Of a stretch of 50,477 nt of DNA, positions 16,692 to 25,901 are shown piece by piece. Every line of letters begins with the position of its first letter. Position 1 is the first letter of the stretch. The position numbers and the translations under genes are program-made. Where the stretch lies: NCBI GenBank assembly GCA_016201275.1, contig JACQDB010000113.1:1-50477 (forward strand), given 5' to 3'. The stretch is from Acidobacteriota bacterium (GTDB taxonomy: Bacteria; Acidobacteriota; Blastocatellia; UBA7656). Below the pieces are notes generated by a model. The model worked only from the letters and a program-made list of their open reading frames with translations, was not told the DNA's origin and ran no database searches.

Positions 16692-18089
16692 TCAGGCGGC
16701 GGGCAAGGTAGTCCCGGCGGCGCGTTCGATGTCAATCAATGACTGCAAATACTCTTTCAACATTTCGGCATAGCCGGTTTCAATCTCTACGAAGCGGCGT
16801 TGTTCGGTGACATAATCCAGCACCGATTTCTGTCCGAGTTCATAGGTTTTGCGAACCACTTCAAGATTGCGTAACGACTGGTCGCGGACGCTGGCGCTAT
16901 ACAATTCCAGCGCCGCTTGGGCGTGGGCGAAGCGCGCATACGCCGCAGCGATTTCATTCTTCACGACAATTTCGGCAAACTCGCGCCGCCGCCGCGCCGC
17001 TTCCCGGTTCGCCAGCGCCGCTTCGATAGCGCCTTGATTTTTATTTCGCACCGGCAAGGTGAAGCGTATGCCAAAGGTCGCGTTGTGAAAGATGCCCGTA
17101 ACCGGTGCCAGATTGCCGCGACTGTCGAAGCCGCGCACATCATAACCATTGCTCATGCGTGCATAGTTGGCAAAGATGCTGGCGTCAACTTTGCCTTCGG
17201 TGCGCGCCTGTTCGATTTGCGCCGAGGCCAGATTTTCCGCCGCCCGTAAAGCCACCAGGTCAGCGCGTTGTTCAAGCGCCTTGCCAAGCGTTTCGTTTTG
17301 AGCCAGCGGCAACTGTTGCGGCAGAAAATCACTTCTCAGTTGCAACGCTTCATCGGGCGACATCCCGAGCATTTTTTTCAAGTCAAACAGTGCGGTTAGC
17401 GTTTTGCTTTCGGTGCTGATTCGCAAAGTCTCGACGCGGCTGGTTTCGACCGCAATCAGGTTTTGTTCAAGCGGCGCGCTGCGACCATGTTCGACGCGCG
17501 CTTGAATCAGGCGCTCGGAATTGCGCGTCAAGGTCAACAAATCGTCGGTCAATTTCAAGTTCAAGGCCAGCGTGATGGCTTCGGCATATTTCATACGCAC
17601 ATCGGCGGCAAGCTTGCGCTCGAAATCGGCAACCTCGGCCTGACGCATTTCGATTTCGCGTGCGGCGACCGCTACACGCGCCTTGCGTCTGCCGCCAAGT
17701 TCAAGCGGCAGTTCCGCGCCGATCATCAAATTGTTATCAGGCGAGGTGACGGCTTGGGTGCCGCTGGTTTCCAGCATCGGGTTGGCTTTCAAGGCGGCTT
17801 GCTGCAAACGCCCACGCGCTTCGGCAATCATCTGGCGCGCTGCCGCCAACTCGCCGTTGTGCGAGAGCGCATAGCGAATCAAATCGTCGGCGGTCTTGCC
17901 CTTGGTCGCATCTATGAACTGCGTGTAAACAGAGGGCGCGCTCTGGGCTTCGACAAGTGGCGCGGACGGTGCGGCAGGCGCGACCACTCCGGCGATTTTT
18001 TCCGGCGTGGATTGACCGAGCGCGTTGGTCGTCGAAAAACTCAGCATCAACGCAATCGCAAAAAATTTGTGCAGACTTCTTTTTTTCAT
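16692..18089 (-). CDS. cusC: TolC-family outer-membrane channel (CusC/CzcC-like)
   Basis: The 465-residue protein has a signal peptide (1-25, ending ALGQ) and two outer-membrane-efflux repeats. The helices are rich in Ala, Glu and Arg, for example HNGELAAARQMIAEARGRLQQAALKANP near the start and GQKSVLDYVTEQRRFVEIETGYAEMLKEYLQSLIDIERAAG near the end, the typical TolC pattern with period-seven spacing. The conserved motif NPML after the first helix is present. It would form the outer-membrane exit duct for the CusA/CusB pump. It lies 13 bp before the CusB-type gene and 69 bp after the CusA-type gene, in one minus-strand operon. The ribosome site is weak. Confidence 0.9.
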   Translation of the reverse strand: MKKRSLHKFFAIALMLSFSTTNALGQSTPEKIAGVVAPAAPSAPLVEAQSAPSVYTQFIDATKGKTADDLIRYALSHNGELAAARQMIAEARGRLQQAALKANPMLETSGTQAVTSPDNNLMIGAELPLELGGRRKARVAVAAREIEMRQAEVADFERKLAADVRMKYAEAITLALNLKLTDDLLTLTRNSERLIQARVEHGRSAPLEQNLIAVETSRVETLRISTESKTLTALFDLKKMLGMSPDEALQLRSDFLPQQLPLAQNETLGKALEQRADLVALRAAENLASAQIEQARTEGKVDASIFANYARMSNGYDVRGFDSRGNLAPVTGIFHNATFGIRFTLPVRNKNQGAIEAALANREAARRRREFAEIVVKNEIAAAYARFAHAQAALELYSASVRDQSLRNLEVVRKTYELGQKSVLDYVTEQRRFVEIETGYAEMLKEYLQSLIDIERAAGTTLPAA

Positions 18090-18110
18090 ATCAAGCTCTT
18101 GTAACCACCT

Positions 18111-18142
18111 TGTACGGGCGACCCTCTGTGGTCGCCCGTACA
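18111..18142. repeat. TGTACGGGCGACC palindrome between cusA and cusC
   Basis: TGTACGGGCGACC (18111-18123) and its exact reverse complement (18130-18142) flank the 6-nt loop CTCTGT. The palindrome sits in the 69-bp gap of the operon, where it could form an mRNA hairpin that affects processing or relative expression. The inner part matches the palindrome at 174-247. Confidence 0.85.
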
Positions 18143-18158
18143 GGGAGCTAACTTTTCT

Positions 18159-21100
18159 TCATGGCAACTGTAGTTCTTCTTTCACGCGCTGCGGTTCTGC
18201 GGCTTTCACTCCGCGTCCGCGCAGCCAATAAAAAATCACTGGCGTGACAATCAAAACGTGAATCAATGACGACACCATGCCGCCCAGCACAGGTGTCGCC
18301 AAGGGCTTCATCACTTCCGCGCCAGCGCTCTTGCTCCACATAATCGGCAACAATCCCGCCACCACTGTGCTGACCGTCATCACCTTTGGCCTCAAGCGCA
18401 AAATCGCGCCTTCCATCACCGCCTGCTTCAAGTGTTCGCGGTTGAAGCGTTCGCCGACTTCCATCTTCTTGCGCTCGACTGCTTCTTCCAAATAAATCAC
18501 CATGACCATGCCGGTCTGCACCGCCGTGCCAAACAAAGCGATGAAGCCCACCCACACGGCTACCGAAAAGTTGTAGCCCATCGCGTACAGCAAATACACG
18601 CCGCCGGTCAACGCAAACGGCACTGCCAATAAAACGTGCGCCGCTTCGACGAACGAGTTGTAGGTGATGTAAAGCAGCACGAAGATCACCACCAACACGA
18701 TGGGCAAAACCAATTGCAAACGGGTGCGGGCGCGTTGCTGATTTTCATACTCCCCGCTCCATTCAACGTAATAACCCGTAGGCAACACGATGCGCTCGCG
18801 CAAAACTTTTTTGGCTTCTTCGACGAAACTGCCGACATCGCGGCCACGCACATTCAACAGCACAGTGCCGCGCAGCAAACCGTTTTCGCTGGCAATCATC
18901 GAAGCCCCGTTCACCGAACGAATCGTCGTCAATTGCGACAGCGGTATCTGCGCCCCGTTCGGCGCAGGCACGATTAACTTGCCCAGGGCTTCGGGATTTT
19001 TACGAAACTCCGGCGCATAACGCACACGCGCCGGAAAGCGTTTGCGTCCTTCGATAGTCATGGTGATGTTGGCTTCGCCTATGCCGGAATCAATCACCTC
19101 TTGAATGGCTTTTACATCTATGCCGTAACGCGCCGCCGCCTGCCGGTCAATGTTGATGTCTATGTACGGTTGTCCGGTGAGCGGTTCGGGCGACACATTC
19201 GATGCGCCCTTGACGGTCTGCGCGACTTTGGTGATTTCATTGGTGAGGCGTTCGAGTTCCTGCAAATCGCTGCCGAAAACTTTGATGCCGATCTGCGTGC
19301 GAATGCCCGTAGTCAACATTTCTATGCGATTGATAATCGGCTGCGTCCAGATGTTCGAGACGCCGGGCATCTGAAGTTTTTCATCCATCTCGGCGACCAA
19401 TTTTTCGCGCGTCATGCCAGGTCGCCATTGGTCTGTGGGTTTCAAGTGAACGATGGTTTCATTCATGTTGACGGGGGCGGGGTCTGTGGAAGTTTCGGCG
19501 CGTCCGGCTTTGCCCACCACCCAGGCGACTTCGGGGAAAGTTTTCAACGTCTTGTCCTGCATCTGCATGAGGCGTAGCGCTTCATCAACAGCAATCGCCG
19601 GGTCGGTGATCGGCATATACATCAGGTCGCCTTCATCGAGCGGCGGCATAAATTCGTTGCCGATTTGTTTGCCCAAATATAGAGCGCCGCCAAACAGCGA
19701 AGCGGCAATCAGTATAGTGATGAGGCGATGCGCCAGCGCCAGTTTCAGAATCGGGCGATAGATGCCGTGTAAAACGCGCATCACGAAATTGTCTTCTTCG
19801 GCGTGCACGCGACCGCCCAAAAGCAAGGTGCAAAGCACCGGAACCAACGTCACGGCGATAACCGTTGCGCCCACCATAGCAAAAGTTTTGGTGAAGGCGA
19901 GCGGGTGAAAAAGTTTGCCTTCGCGTCCGGTCAAAGCAAAGACCGGCACGAAGGCGAGTATGATAATTGTCATCGAAAAGAAGATCGGACGCCCTACCAG
20001 TTTGGTTGATTCCAGCACCGTCTGCCAGACGCGCTTGCGGTCGCGCACATCAACGCCGCGTTTTTCGACGAAGCGAAAAGCGTTTTCGGTGACGACGATG
20101 CCGGCGTCAACCAACACGCCGATGGCGATGGCGATGCCGGAAAGCGACATCAAGTTTGAACTGATGCCCATGTAGTACATAAACAGAAACGAAGTCAGCA
20201 CGGCGAGCGGCAAAGGAATGGTGACGATGAGGATCGAGCGAAAGTGAAAAAGAAAAATAATGTGCGCCAGCGTAACCAATAATAATTCTTCGATGAGGGC
20301 GCGCTTCAAGGTGTCCGTAGCGCGCAAAATCAAATCGGTGCGGTCATAAAAGGCTTCGATGCGGACGCCTTCGGGCAGCCCTGTCTTCAAGGTTTCCAGT
20401 TTCTCTTTTACCGCTTTGATGACTTCGAGGGTGTTGACGCCATAGCGCGCAATCACCACGCCGCCCACGGCTTCTTTGCCGTCACGATCCAGCACGCCGA
20501 CGCGAAACGCGCCGCCCAGTTTCACCGTCGCCACGTTGCGTATATAAATCGGCGTACCGTTTTGTGCGCCGATCATGGTGTTTTCAATATCGGCGGCGGA
20601 GGTAATCAAACCTATGCCGCGCACGATAGACCATTGGCCGTTCTGTTCGATAACATTGCCGCCGACGTTGGCATTGCTGCGCCCTACGGCCTCGACAATG
20701 GTGGAAAGCGGTATGGCATAAGCGCGCAAACGATTGGGATCAACATCAATTTGATATTGCTGCACCTGTCCGCCTACGGAAGCGACTTCGGCGACGCCCG
20801 GCACCGAATTGAGTTGATAACGAATGAACCAGTCCTGTAGGGTTCGCAAATCCATCAAGCTGTGTTTGTCGCTGTCTAGGGTGTACCAGAAAATTTGCCC
20901 TACGCCGGTGGCATCGGGGCCAAGCGTCGGCGTCACGCCTTCGGGCAATTGTTTGGTGACCAGATTCAAACGCTCCAGCACACGGGTGCGCGCCCAATAC
21001 AAATCCACCGAGTCTTCAAAGATGACGTTAATCATAGAGAAGCCGAACGCCGATTGTCCGCGCACCGAGCGCACCCCCGCCAAACCTTGCAGGTTAGTGG

Positions 21101-21308
21101 TCAGCGGATAAGTCAACTGGTCTTCGACTTCCTGCGGCGAACGCCCTACCCAATCGGTGAAGACGATGACCTGGTTATCGGATAAATCGGGGATCGCATC
21201 AATCGGCGTTCGCGTCAAAGCGTAATAGCCCCAACCCGCCAGCAGCACATAGGCCGCGATGATGAGAAAGCGATTCTTCAAGGCAAATTCGATGAGGCGA
21301 TTAATCAT
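18159..21308 (-). CDS. cusA: CusA-type heavy-metal RND pump, probably Cu(I)/Ag(I)
   Basis: The start is the ATG at 21308 ([14 protein letters not shown]), preceded by AGGTCA; the upstream in-frame extension lacks family character. The product has 1049 residues, the usual HME-RND length, with twelve membrane helices and two large periplasmic loops. The helix-4 motif reads [14 protein letters not shown]. It fits the monovalent-cation class (VDAxIVxxEN) better than the Co/Zn/Cd class, which has a DFGxxVDGxV pattern. The loop phrase [21 protein letters not shown] contains the Met corresponding to one of the CusA copper-site methionines. It takes Cu(I) or Ag(I) from the periplasm and drives it out with protons. 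It is encoded first of the three pump genes, 44 bp after the VWA gene. Confidence 0.93.
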   Translation of the reverse strand: MINRLIEFALKNRFLIIAAYVLLAGWGYYALTRTPIDAIPDLSDNQVIVFTDWVGRSPQEVEDQLTYPLTTNLQGLAGVRSVRGQSAFGFSMINVIFEDSVDLYWARTRVLERLNLVTKQLPEGVTPTLGPDATGVGQIFWYTLDSDKHSLMDLRTLQDWFIRYQLNSVPGVAEVASVGGQVQQYQIDVDPNRLRAYAIPLSTIVEAVGRSNANVGGNVIEQNGQWSIVRGIGLITSAADIENTMIGAQNGTPIYIRNVATVKLGGAFRVGVLDRDGKEAVGGVVIARYGVNTLEVIKAVKEKLETLKTGLPEGVRIEAFYDRTDLILRATDTLKRALIEELLLVTLAHIIFLFHFRSILIVTIPLPLAVLTSFLFMYYMGISSNLMSLSGIAIAIGVLVDAGIVVTENAFRFVEKRGVDVRDRKRVWQTVLESTKLVGRPIFFSMTIIILAFVPVFALTGREGKLFHPLAFTKTFAMVGATVIAVTLVPVLCTLLLGGRVHAEEDNFVMRVLHGIYRPILKLALAHRLITILIAASLFGGALYLGKQIGNEFMPPLDEGDLMYMPITDPAIAVDEALRLMQMQDKTLKTFPEVAWVVGKAGRAETSTDPAPVNMNETIVHLKPTDQWRPGMTREKLVAEMDEKLQMPGVSNIWTQPIINRIEMLTTGIRTQIGIKVFGSDLQELERLTNEITKVAQTVKGASNVSPEPLTGQPYIDINIDRQAAARYGIDVKAIQEVIDSGIGEANITMTIEGRKRFPARVRYAPEFRKNPEALGKLIVPAPNGAQIPLSQLTTIRSVNGASMIASENGLLRGTVLLNVRGRDVGSFVEEAKKVLRERIVLPTGYYVEWSGEYENQQRARTRLQLVLPIVLVVIFVLLYITYNSFVEAAHVLLAVPFALTGGVYLLYAMGYNFSVAVWVGFIALFGTAVQTGMVMVIYLEEAVERKKMEVGERFNREHLKQAVMEGAILRLRPKVMTVSTVVAGLLPIMWSKSAGAEVMKPLATPVLGGMVSSLIHVLIVTPVIFYWLRGRGVKAAEPQRVKEELQLP

Positions 21309-21352
21309 AATTGACCTGTGCGCGGCAAGCGCGGCAATTGGCAAACGCGCTT

Positions 21353-22336
21353 TTACGGCAGCGCCTTGAGTTTGCCGGTGACCGAAAATTCTTTTGCGGC
21401 GACATACGTTTTGCGATGCCGCACCATCACACGCGGCCAGCCTTCGGGGGCGGCAACGGTGATTTTGATATGGCGTTTTTTGCCGTCGGCAACCGTTGCC
21501 GAGGGCACGAAAGCCAGCGCATATTGTTGCCGCAATTCCAAGGCGATGCGCTCGAAAATTTCAACCAATGCGTCACGACCGGTGGGCGGAAAAGCTGTGC
21601 CGCCGGAGATCGCGGCCAACTCGCCCATCACCTGCAAGGCGTTGCTGCGCGGCAAAGGAATGCCGATCTGCACGGTATAAATCGTCACATCGGATTCCTG
21701 TAGCCGTTGGCGCAATTCGTTGAAGCTGTAAAGCGAGTGATTGTCTTCGCCATCGCTGATGACGATGAGGGCGCGTTTGGCATAGACGGCTTGCGAAAGT
21801 TTTTCCAAGCCCATATACACCGCGTCATAGAGCGCCGTTTCGCCTTGCGTTTGCACCGCTGTGAATTTTTTCAGCAAGGCTTCAGCGTCGCGCCCATCGT
21901 CCACCAACAAGTGCGCGGTTGAATCAAAGCTGATGAGAAAATACTGGTCATCGCCATGACTGGTGTGAATGAATTGCGCCAGGGCGGCTTTGGCGCTGCG
22001 GATTTTCTCTGCACTCATCGAAGCCGACAGGTCAAAAACTATGGCGACCGAAGCGGGCGCATCATCGTTGCTGAAATAGCGAATCTCTTGTGCCACGTTG
22101 TTATCGAAGACGGTGAACGCGGTTTGGTTCAAGCCATAAACATTGCGCCCACGCGCATCGGTGACGTGGACGGTCAGCGACACCAGATCGGTGGACAAGA
22201 CGATGGGTTTATCGTCGCGCCACGCCGCAGAAGTTGGCGAAACGTCACGCGGTTGGTGTTGCGCCGGAAGCCTTGTTGCGGTGCCGCTGATGACGACGAA
22301 GGCGATGATCGCGGCGAAAATCTTGTTGAGTTTCAT
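21353..22336 (-). CDS. Secreted VWA-domain protein (Acidobacteria type) inside the Cus operon
   Basis: I chose the ATG at 22336, directly after an in-frame GTG, with GGAG upstream. The product has 327 residues: a signal peptide (about 1-26), a short strand-rich N-terminal part ([28 protein letters not shown]), and a von Willebrand A domain. The metal-ion site is DLSASMS (the DxSxS motif), with a later Asp in VISDGEDN. The TIGR03436-like layout is typical of Acidobacteriota. The function is unknown; the VWA fold suggests metal-dependent binding of another protein. The unusual point is its place between a copper lipoprotein gene and cusA, 44 bp from the latter, which links it to the metal module. 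Confidence 0.88.
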   Translation of the reverse strand: MKLNKIFAAIIAFVVISGTATRLPAQHQPRDVSPTSAAWRDDKPIVLSTDLVSLTVHVTDARGRNVYGLNQTAFTVFDNNVAQEIRYFSNDDAPASVAIVFDLSASMSAEKIRSAKAALAQFIHTSHGDDQYFLISFDSTAHLLVDDGRDAEALLKKFTAVQTQGETALYDAVYMGLEKLSQAVYAKRALIVISDGEDNHSLYSFNELRQRLQESDVTIYTVQIGIPLPRSNALQVMGELAAISGGTAFPPTGRDALVEIFERIALELRQQYALAFVPSATVADGKKRHIKITVAAPEGWPRVMVRHRKTYVAAKEFSVTGKLKALP

Positions 22337-22451
22337 CACACTTTTCTCCGACAGAAGCGCTTGCCTGTTGAGGCGTTCGTTGAGCCGCCCGCAGGGAGAT
22401 GCTCAGAGGCCGCCTGGAATCTTTGAAGCCTGAGCAAAAGGTCTGTGAAGA

Positions 22452-22877
22452 CTATTTGACCGGGATCGTCAGGCTGGCCTGCCCTTTGCCTTGCGCGCTT
22501 TCAAAATTGATGAGGGCTTCCCAGGTTGAAGCCATTTGAATCTCGACCTGAGCGTGATACTTGCCGGGCGTTTCGGTGGTGGTGAGCGTCGCTTTATCAT
22601 TCATCTCCGGCATCGTTCCCATCCCCGCCATGTGAAAGACCAGCGACGCGGCTCCCGCTTCAACCGGTTTACCCGCCGCATCGGTAAAGGTGATGAACAG
22701 ATCGTTCGTGCCGCTTTTGAGTTCGCCCGCAGCGTTGGTTAGGGTGATGGTGACATTGCCGGACTTGGTTGATTTGATAACTTTCTCGCCACTCGATGAA
22801 GCGGTTTTTGAGCAGGCCATAGCGAGGACCGCCAGACTCCCTAGCGTTAGCGCCAGTAAAATTCGTTTCGTGTTCAT
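22452..22877 (-). CDS. Met-rich YtkA/FixH-like lipoprotein
   Basis: The ATG at 22877 with GGAGAAA upstream gives a 141-residue product; the frame open to 23045 has no ribosome site. A lipobox (SLAVLAMAC) shows lipoprotein processing at Cys22. The mature part is one Ig-like beta domain of the YtkA/FixH type, with the motif FHMAGMGTMPEM (one His, four Met), which is how Cu(I)-binding periplasmic proteins often look. The rest is strands such as NVTITLTNAAGELKSG and KYHAQVEIQM. It could hand copper to the pump or sense it (inference). A 112-bp gap leads to the VWA gene. Confidence 0.82.
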   Translation of the reverse strand: MNTKRILLALTLGSLAVLAMACSKTASSSGEKVIKSTKSGNVTITLTNAAGELKSGTNDLFITFTDAAGKPVEAGAASLVFHMAGMGTMPEMNDKATLTTTETPGKYHAQVEIQMASTWEALINFESAQGKGQASLTIPVK

Positions 22878-23137
22878 AATATTTTTCTCCGTTGAAAAGG
22901 TACAGCGGTTTCCGGCGGCGGTGCGAACAGGCTCGGCCTTTCCGCACCGCTGCAAAAACCCCGCCTCGAAATTTGTTGATCCCAAGGTGTCGCACGACTG
23001 CTTACTCTCTGTAGTTGTGCTTCTGGCGCAACGACAGAATTTCAACCCCCTGGTGCCGCAGCAAGTGTTTCACCAAAGCGAAAGCCGCCGCGAATAAACA
23101 ACCGGCTTTCGCTGTTCTTGATTGTGGTATTGAGGAT

Positions 23138-23656
23138 TTACCGAGTTTGTGCCGAGCAACTGGCAGCCCCGCCGCAAGCGCCTGCGCTCATCGGGCAACC
23201 ACTTTGCCTTGCTTTGCTGTCTGCGGTTTTGGCGTCGCTTGTCATCGCGCCGCAACCGGCTGCGGTCTTGGCATCGCTTGTCATCGCGCCGCAACCGGCT
23301 GCGGTCTTCGTCGCTTTGTTGCCTTTCATGTTGGCATCGCAACAAGCCGCGCCCGGCACACAACAAGCCGCGCCAGCGCTGCAACAATCGGCTTTGGTTG
23401 CCGCTGAAGTTTTAGGCGCTTCACAACAAGCCGCGCCGCTTACGCAACAGGCGGCTCCGGCGACGCAGCAATTTTCTTGGGCGGCGCTGGCGCTCTTGGG
23501 CGCTTCACAACAAGCTGCGCCCGTCACACAGCATTCGGCATTCGGCACACAGCATTTGGCTTGGTCAGCGGCAGCAAAAGTCTTCGAGTCCGTCGCATAG
23601 ACCACACCGGCCAGCGCGATGAATACAACCACGATAAAGGCTTTAAAGGTTTTCAT
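23138..23656 (-). CDS. Exported protein with nine Cys-Cys pairs, metallothionein-like
   Basis: The ATG at 23656 follows AGGAGACAAATAC, and the longer frame lacks a site. The product has 172 residues with a signal peptide at about 1-21 (ending VYAT). The mature protein has three blocks of about 25 residues, each with three CC pairs in the rhythm ENCCVAGAACCVSGAACC followed by EAPK. A 39-bp DNA repeat then encodes AAGCGAMTSDAKT twice, and the tail has three more Cys (SGCPMSAGACGGAASC). I count 23 Cys in the mature part. I know no named family with this repeat. Position and composition suggest a periplasmic metal sponge for Cu/Ag or similar (inference). Oxidised structural disulfides are the alternative. 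Confidence 0.8.
   Translation of the reverse strand: MKTFKAFIVVVFIALAGVVYATDSKTFAAADQAKCCVPNAECCVTGAACCEAPKSASAAQENCCVAGAACCVSGAACCEAPKTSAATKADCCSAGAACCVPGAACCDANMKGNKATKTAAGCGAMTSDAKTAAGCGAMTSDAKTADSKARQSGCPMSAGACGGAASCSAQTR
23222..23309 (-). repeat. 39-bp in-frame tandem repeat in the Cys-pair gene
   Basis: CGCTTGTCATCGCGCCGCAA starts at 23236 and again at 23275, a period of 39 bp, with a third, partial unit. It encodes AAGCGAMTSDAKT twice. The near-identity of the two copies points to recent duplication. Confidence 0.8.
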
Positions 23657-23741
23657 GTATTTGTCTCCTGATTTTTTACAGTCCACGAGCAGGCCGACAA
23701 CCGCAGTTGTCGGCATTGAGTTTGCACAAGAGATGCGGACG

Positions 23742-24272
23742 TTAAATCAGAAAGACACAGCAACGCAGATAAGTGCCGCCGCGATTTTGCGGCAAGGCGA
23801 GAGGCAGGAAGGGCGCTTCGCTGAGATGGATAAGGACAGCGAAAACGGTTTGTGGCGTTACCGCTTCTTCGGCTGGCAACGCGGACGATTTGAGCGCCAC
23901 CGTCAAGGCTGGCAGATGCTTGGGCAACAGCGCACAGCCGACGGCATTTCCCGGTCTAGACAGTTGCGATGACGACGGCGCAGCATTGTTTACACTGGAT
24001 GAAGATTGCCCGGTTGAGGCCGACGCCAACGCGGCGGAGGGTTTAGCAGCGGACTTTTTACAACAAGCCATCTCCGCTTTTTCAGGCGGCGCGGTTTGAC
24101 AATGATGCCCTGCTGCGGGTTCCGCATTCACCGTAGCAGGTTGGGAAGTGGCAAGGTCTGTGGGGTCTTTTTCGCAACACATGGCGCAGCCGAACCCGTT
24201 CAACCATAGCAACAGAATCATCAGCGAGGCGCTGAATATTCGGCTATGAAATTTTGCCCTTGCCTGAATCAC
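23742..24272 (-). CDS. Small Cys-rich anchored protein heading the Cus operon
   Basis: The product has 176 residues. A hydrophobic segment (about 11-28, IFSASLMILLLWLNGFG) ends in CAMCCEK, so it is a signal anchor or a lipoprotein-like N-terminus with clustered Cys. HHCQTA and MACCKK follow, giving two more metal-ligand clusters. The middle is Ala/Ser-rich and low-complexity. The C-terminus reads LPQNRGGTYLRCCVFLI, a short motif I associate with small proteins next to efflux genes (recall, not verified). It is the first gene of the minus-strand metal module, 85 bp before the Cys-pair gene, and divergent from the amidohydrolase gene. The function is unknown; metal capture at the membrane is a guess. 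Confidence 0.65.
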   Translation of the reverse strand: MIQARAKFHSRIFSASLMILLLWLNGFGCAMCCEKDPTDLATSQPATVNAEPAAGHHCQTAPPEKAEMACCKKSAAKPSAALASASTGQSSSSVNNAAPSSSQLSRPGNAVGCALLPKHLPALTVALKSSALPAEEAVTPQTVFAVLIHLSEAPFLPLALPQNRGGTYLRCCVFLI

Positions 24273-24435
24273 CTTGTGATTGTATTCCCCCAGTTATCAA
24301 TTAGTCGAGAAAGTTTTGGGAAATTTTCCGCTACGGTTTTCCCGTTTTCTTGACCAGCTTGGCAAATGGCAATCGCTATGCCAGGAGTTTCCGGCATTGA
24401 CTTGCGAAGTTTTCTTACGCTCTAATCCATCCACT

Positions 24436-25788
24436 ATGGCCATCACTATCTATCAAGCTGCATGGGTCTTGCCGATTACCGCGCCGCCGATTCCACAAGG
24501 TGCGTTAGCGATTGCCGACGACAAAATTATTTTCGTCGGCGCTCAGGCCGAAGCCGCGACTCAACCTCGTTTGCAACACGCCGAAGTGATTCATCTAAAT
24601 GGCGCAGCCCTCCTTCCCGGTTTCATCAACACGCACACGCATCTGGAGTTGAATTTTTTTCGTGGCTTTCTGGAAGACCTGGCGTTCCGCGAATGGATTT
24701 TGAAATTGACAACGACCAAATACGAACGACTCACGAATGACGACCTCGCGGCCTCGGCTATGCTTGGCGCAGCCGAAGCGCTTCGTGCGGGCGTCACCTG
24801 TGTGGCCGATACTGGCGATTCACGCGCCGCTTTTGACGCGCTGCGACAAAGCGGTTTGCGCGGCGTCGCCTACCGCGAAGTCTTTGGCCCCAATGCCGCC
24901 GATGCCTCGATGAGTCTCGAAGGACTCAAAGTCAAAGTCGCGGAGATGCGCGAAGAAGAAACTGAACTTGTGCGCGTTGGCGTGTCGCCGCACGCGCCCT
25001 ATACGGTTTCCGGCGAATTGTTCCGCCGCGTTGTTGAATATGCCGCACAGGAATCACTCGACGTTTGCATACACACTGCCGAATCCGCTGCCGAAGAAAA
25101 TTTACTGCGCGATGGCAGCGGCGAATTTGCCGAACGCCTCGCCGCTCGCGGCATCGAGTGGAAGGCACCACAACAATCAACGATTCAATATTTCGCCGCG
25201 CTTGGCGTGCTGGACGTTGCGCCGCTGTTGGTTCATTGCGTGCGTGTGGATGACGAAGACCTCGCATTAATCGGCAAGCATAGGGCGCGCATCGCGCATT
25301 GTCCGAAATCAAATGCGAAGTTGGGACACGGCATCGCGCCGCTTGCGAAAATGCTGGCGGCAAATATTCGCGTAGGGCTTGGCACCGACAGCGTGGCGTC
25401 AAATAATCGCCTTGATTTAATGAGCGAAGCGCAGTTCTGCGCCCTCCTGCATCGCGCCGCGTCGCAGCATTTCAAAGCACCTGGTGCCGAGCGTTTGTTG
25501 CAGATGATGACTCTTGATGGAGCGCGAGTATTAGGTCTTGAAGATAAAATTGGCGCACTTGAAATCGGCAAACAGGCCGACTTCATCGCTCTTGATTTAA
25601 CGAAACGCCATCATCAACCGCTGCACGATGTGATGGCCGCAATCCTGTTTGCCGCCACCTCCGACGACGTAATTTTAACGATGGTCGCCGGTCGCGTGTT
25701 GTTTGCCGAGGGCGTCATTCAAGCGTTTGACGAACCGGAATGGCAAACGCGCTGCAAGCGCTTGTTCCCGCAGCCGCCAAGCTTTTGA
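24436..25788 (+). CDS. Amidohydrolase of the deaminase type, possible aminofutalosine deaminase
   Basis: The ATG at 24436 gives 450 residues, the usual length of the TRZ/ATZ/SAH-deaminase family; the longer frame starts only at a TTG. The metal motif HxH is seen in NTHTHLELNFFRGF, then His in VSPHAPYTV, His in CIHTAESAAEE, and Asp in GLGTDSVASNN. The phrase LAFREWILKL after the HxH resembles aminodeoxyfutalosine deaminases of the futalosine menaquinone route. The neighbouring ubiX- and ubiA-type genes support that reading (inference). S-adenosylhomocysteine or methylthioadenosine deaminase are the alternatives. No good ribosome site precedes the start. Confidence 0.82.
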   Translation: MAITIYQAAWVLPITAPPIPQGALAIADDKIIFVGAQAEAATQPRLQHAEVIHLNGAALLPGFINTHTHLELNFFRGFLEDLAFREWILKLTTTKYERLTNDDLAASAMLGAAEALRAGVTCVADTGDSRAAFDALRQSGLRGVAYREVFGPNAADASMSLEGLKVKVAEMREEETELVRVGVSPHAPYTVSGELFRRVVEYAAQESLDVCIHTAESAAEENLLRDGSGEFAERLAARGIEWKAPQQSTIQYFAALGVLDVAPLLVHCVRVDDEDLALIGKHRARIAHCPKSNAKLGHGIAPLAKMLAANIRVGLGTDSVASNNRLDLMSEAQFCALLHRAASQHFKAPGAERLLQMMTLDGARVLGLEDKIGALEIGKQADFIALDLTKRHHQPLHDVMAAILFAATSDDVILTMVAGRVLFAEGVIQAFDEPEWQTRCKRLFPQPPSF

Positions 25789-25901
25789 AGTGGCAAGCGC
25801 GGCTCAAGTAAAAAGTTTATCGTGAGGAATAAATCGGCGGACTGTTTGGATTTCAACAGGTGCGAGTTGTACAACTCGAAATCATCACACGAGGCAAAAT
25901 C

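Noticed and set aside
23149-23600. Plus-strand frames of 64-160 codons opposite the Cys-pair gene
   Set aside because: They mirror the repeats of the minus-strand gene, which has a signal peptide and ribosome site.
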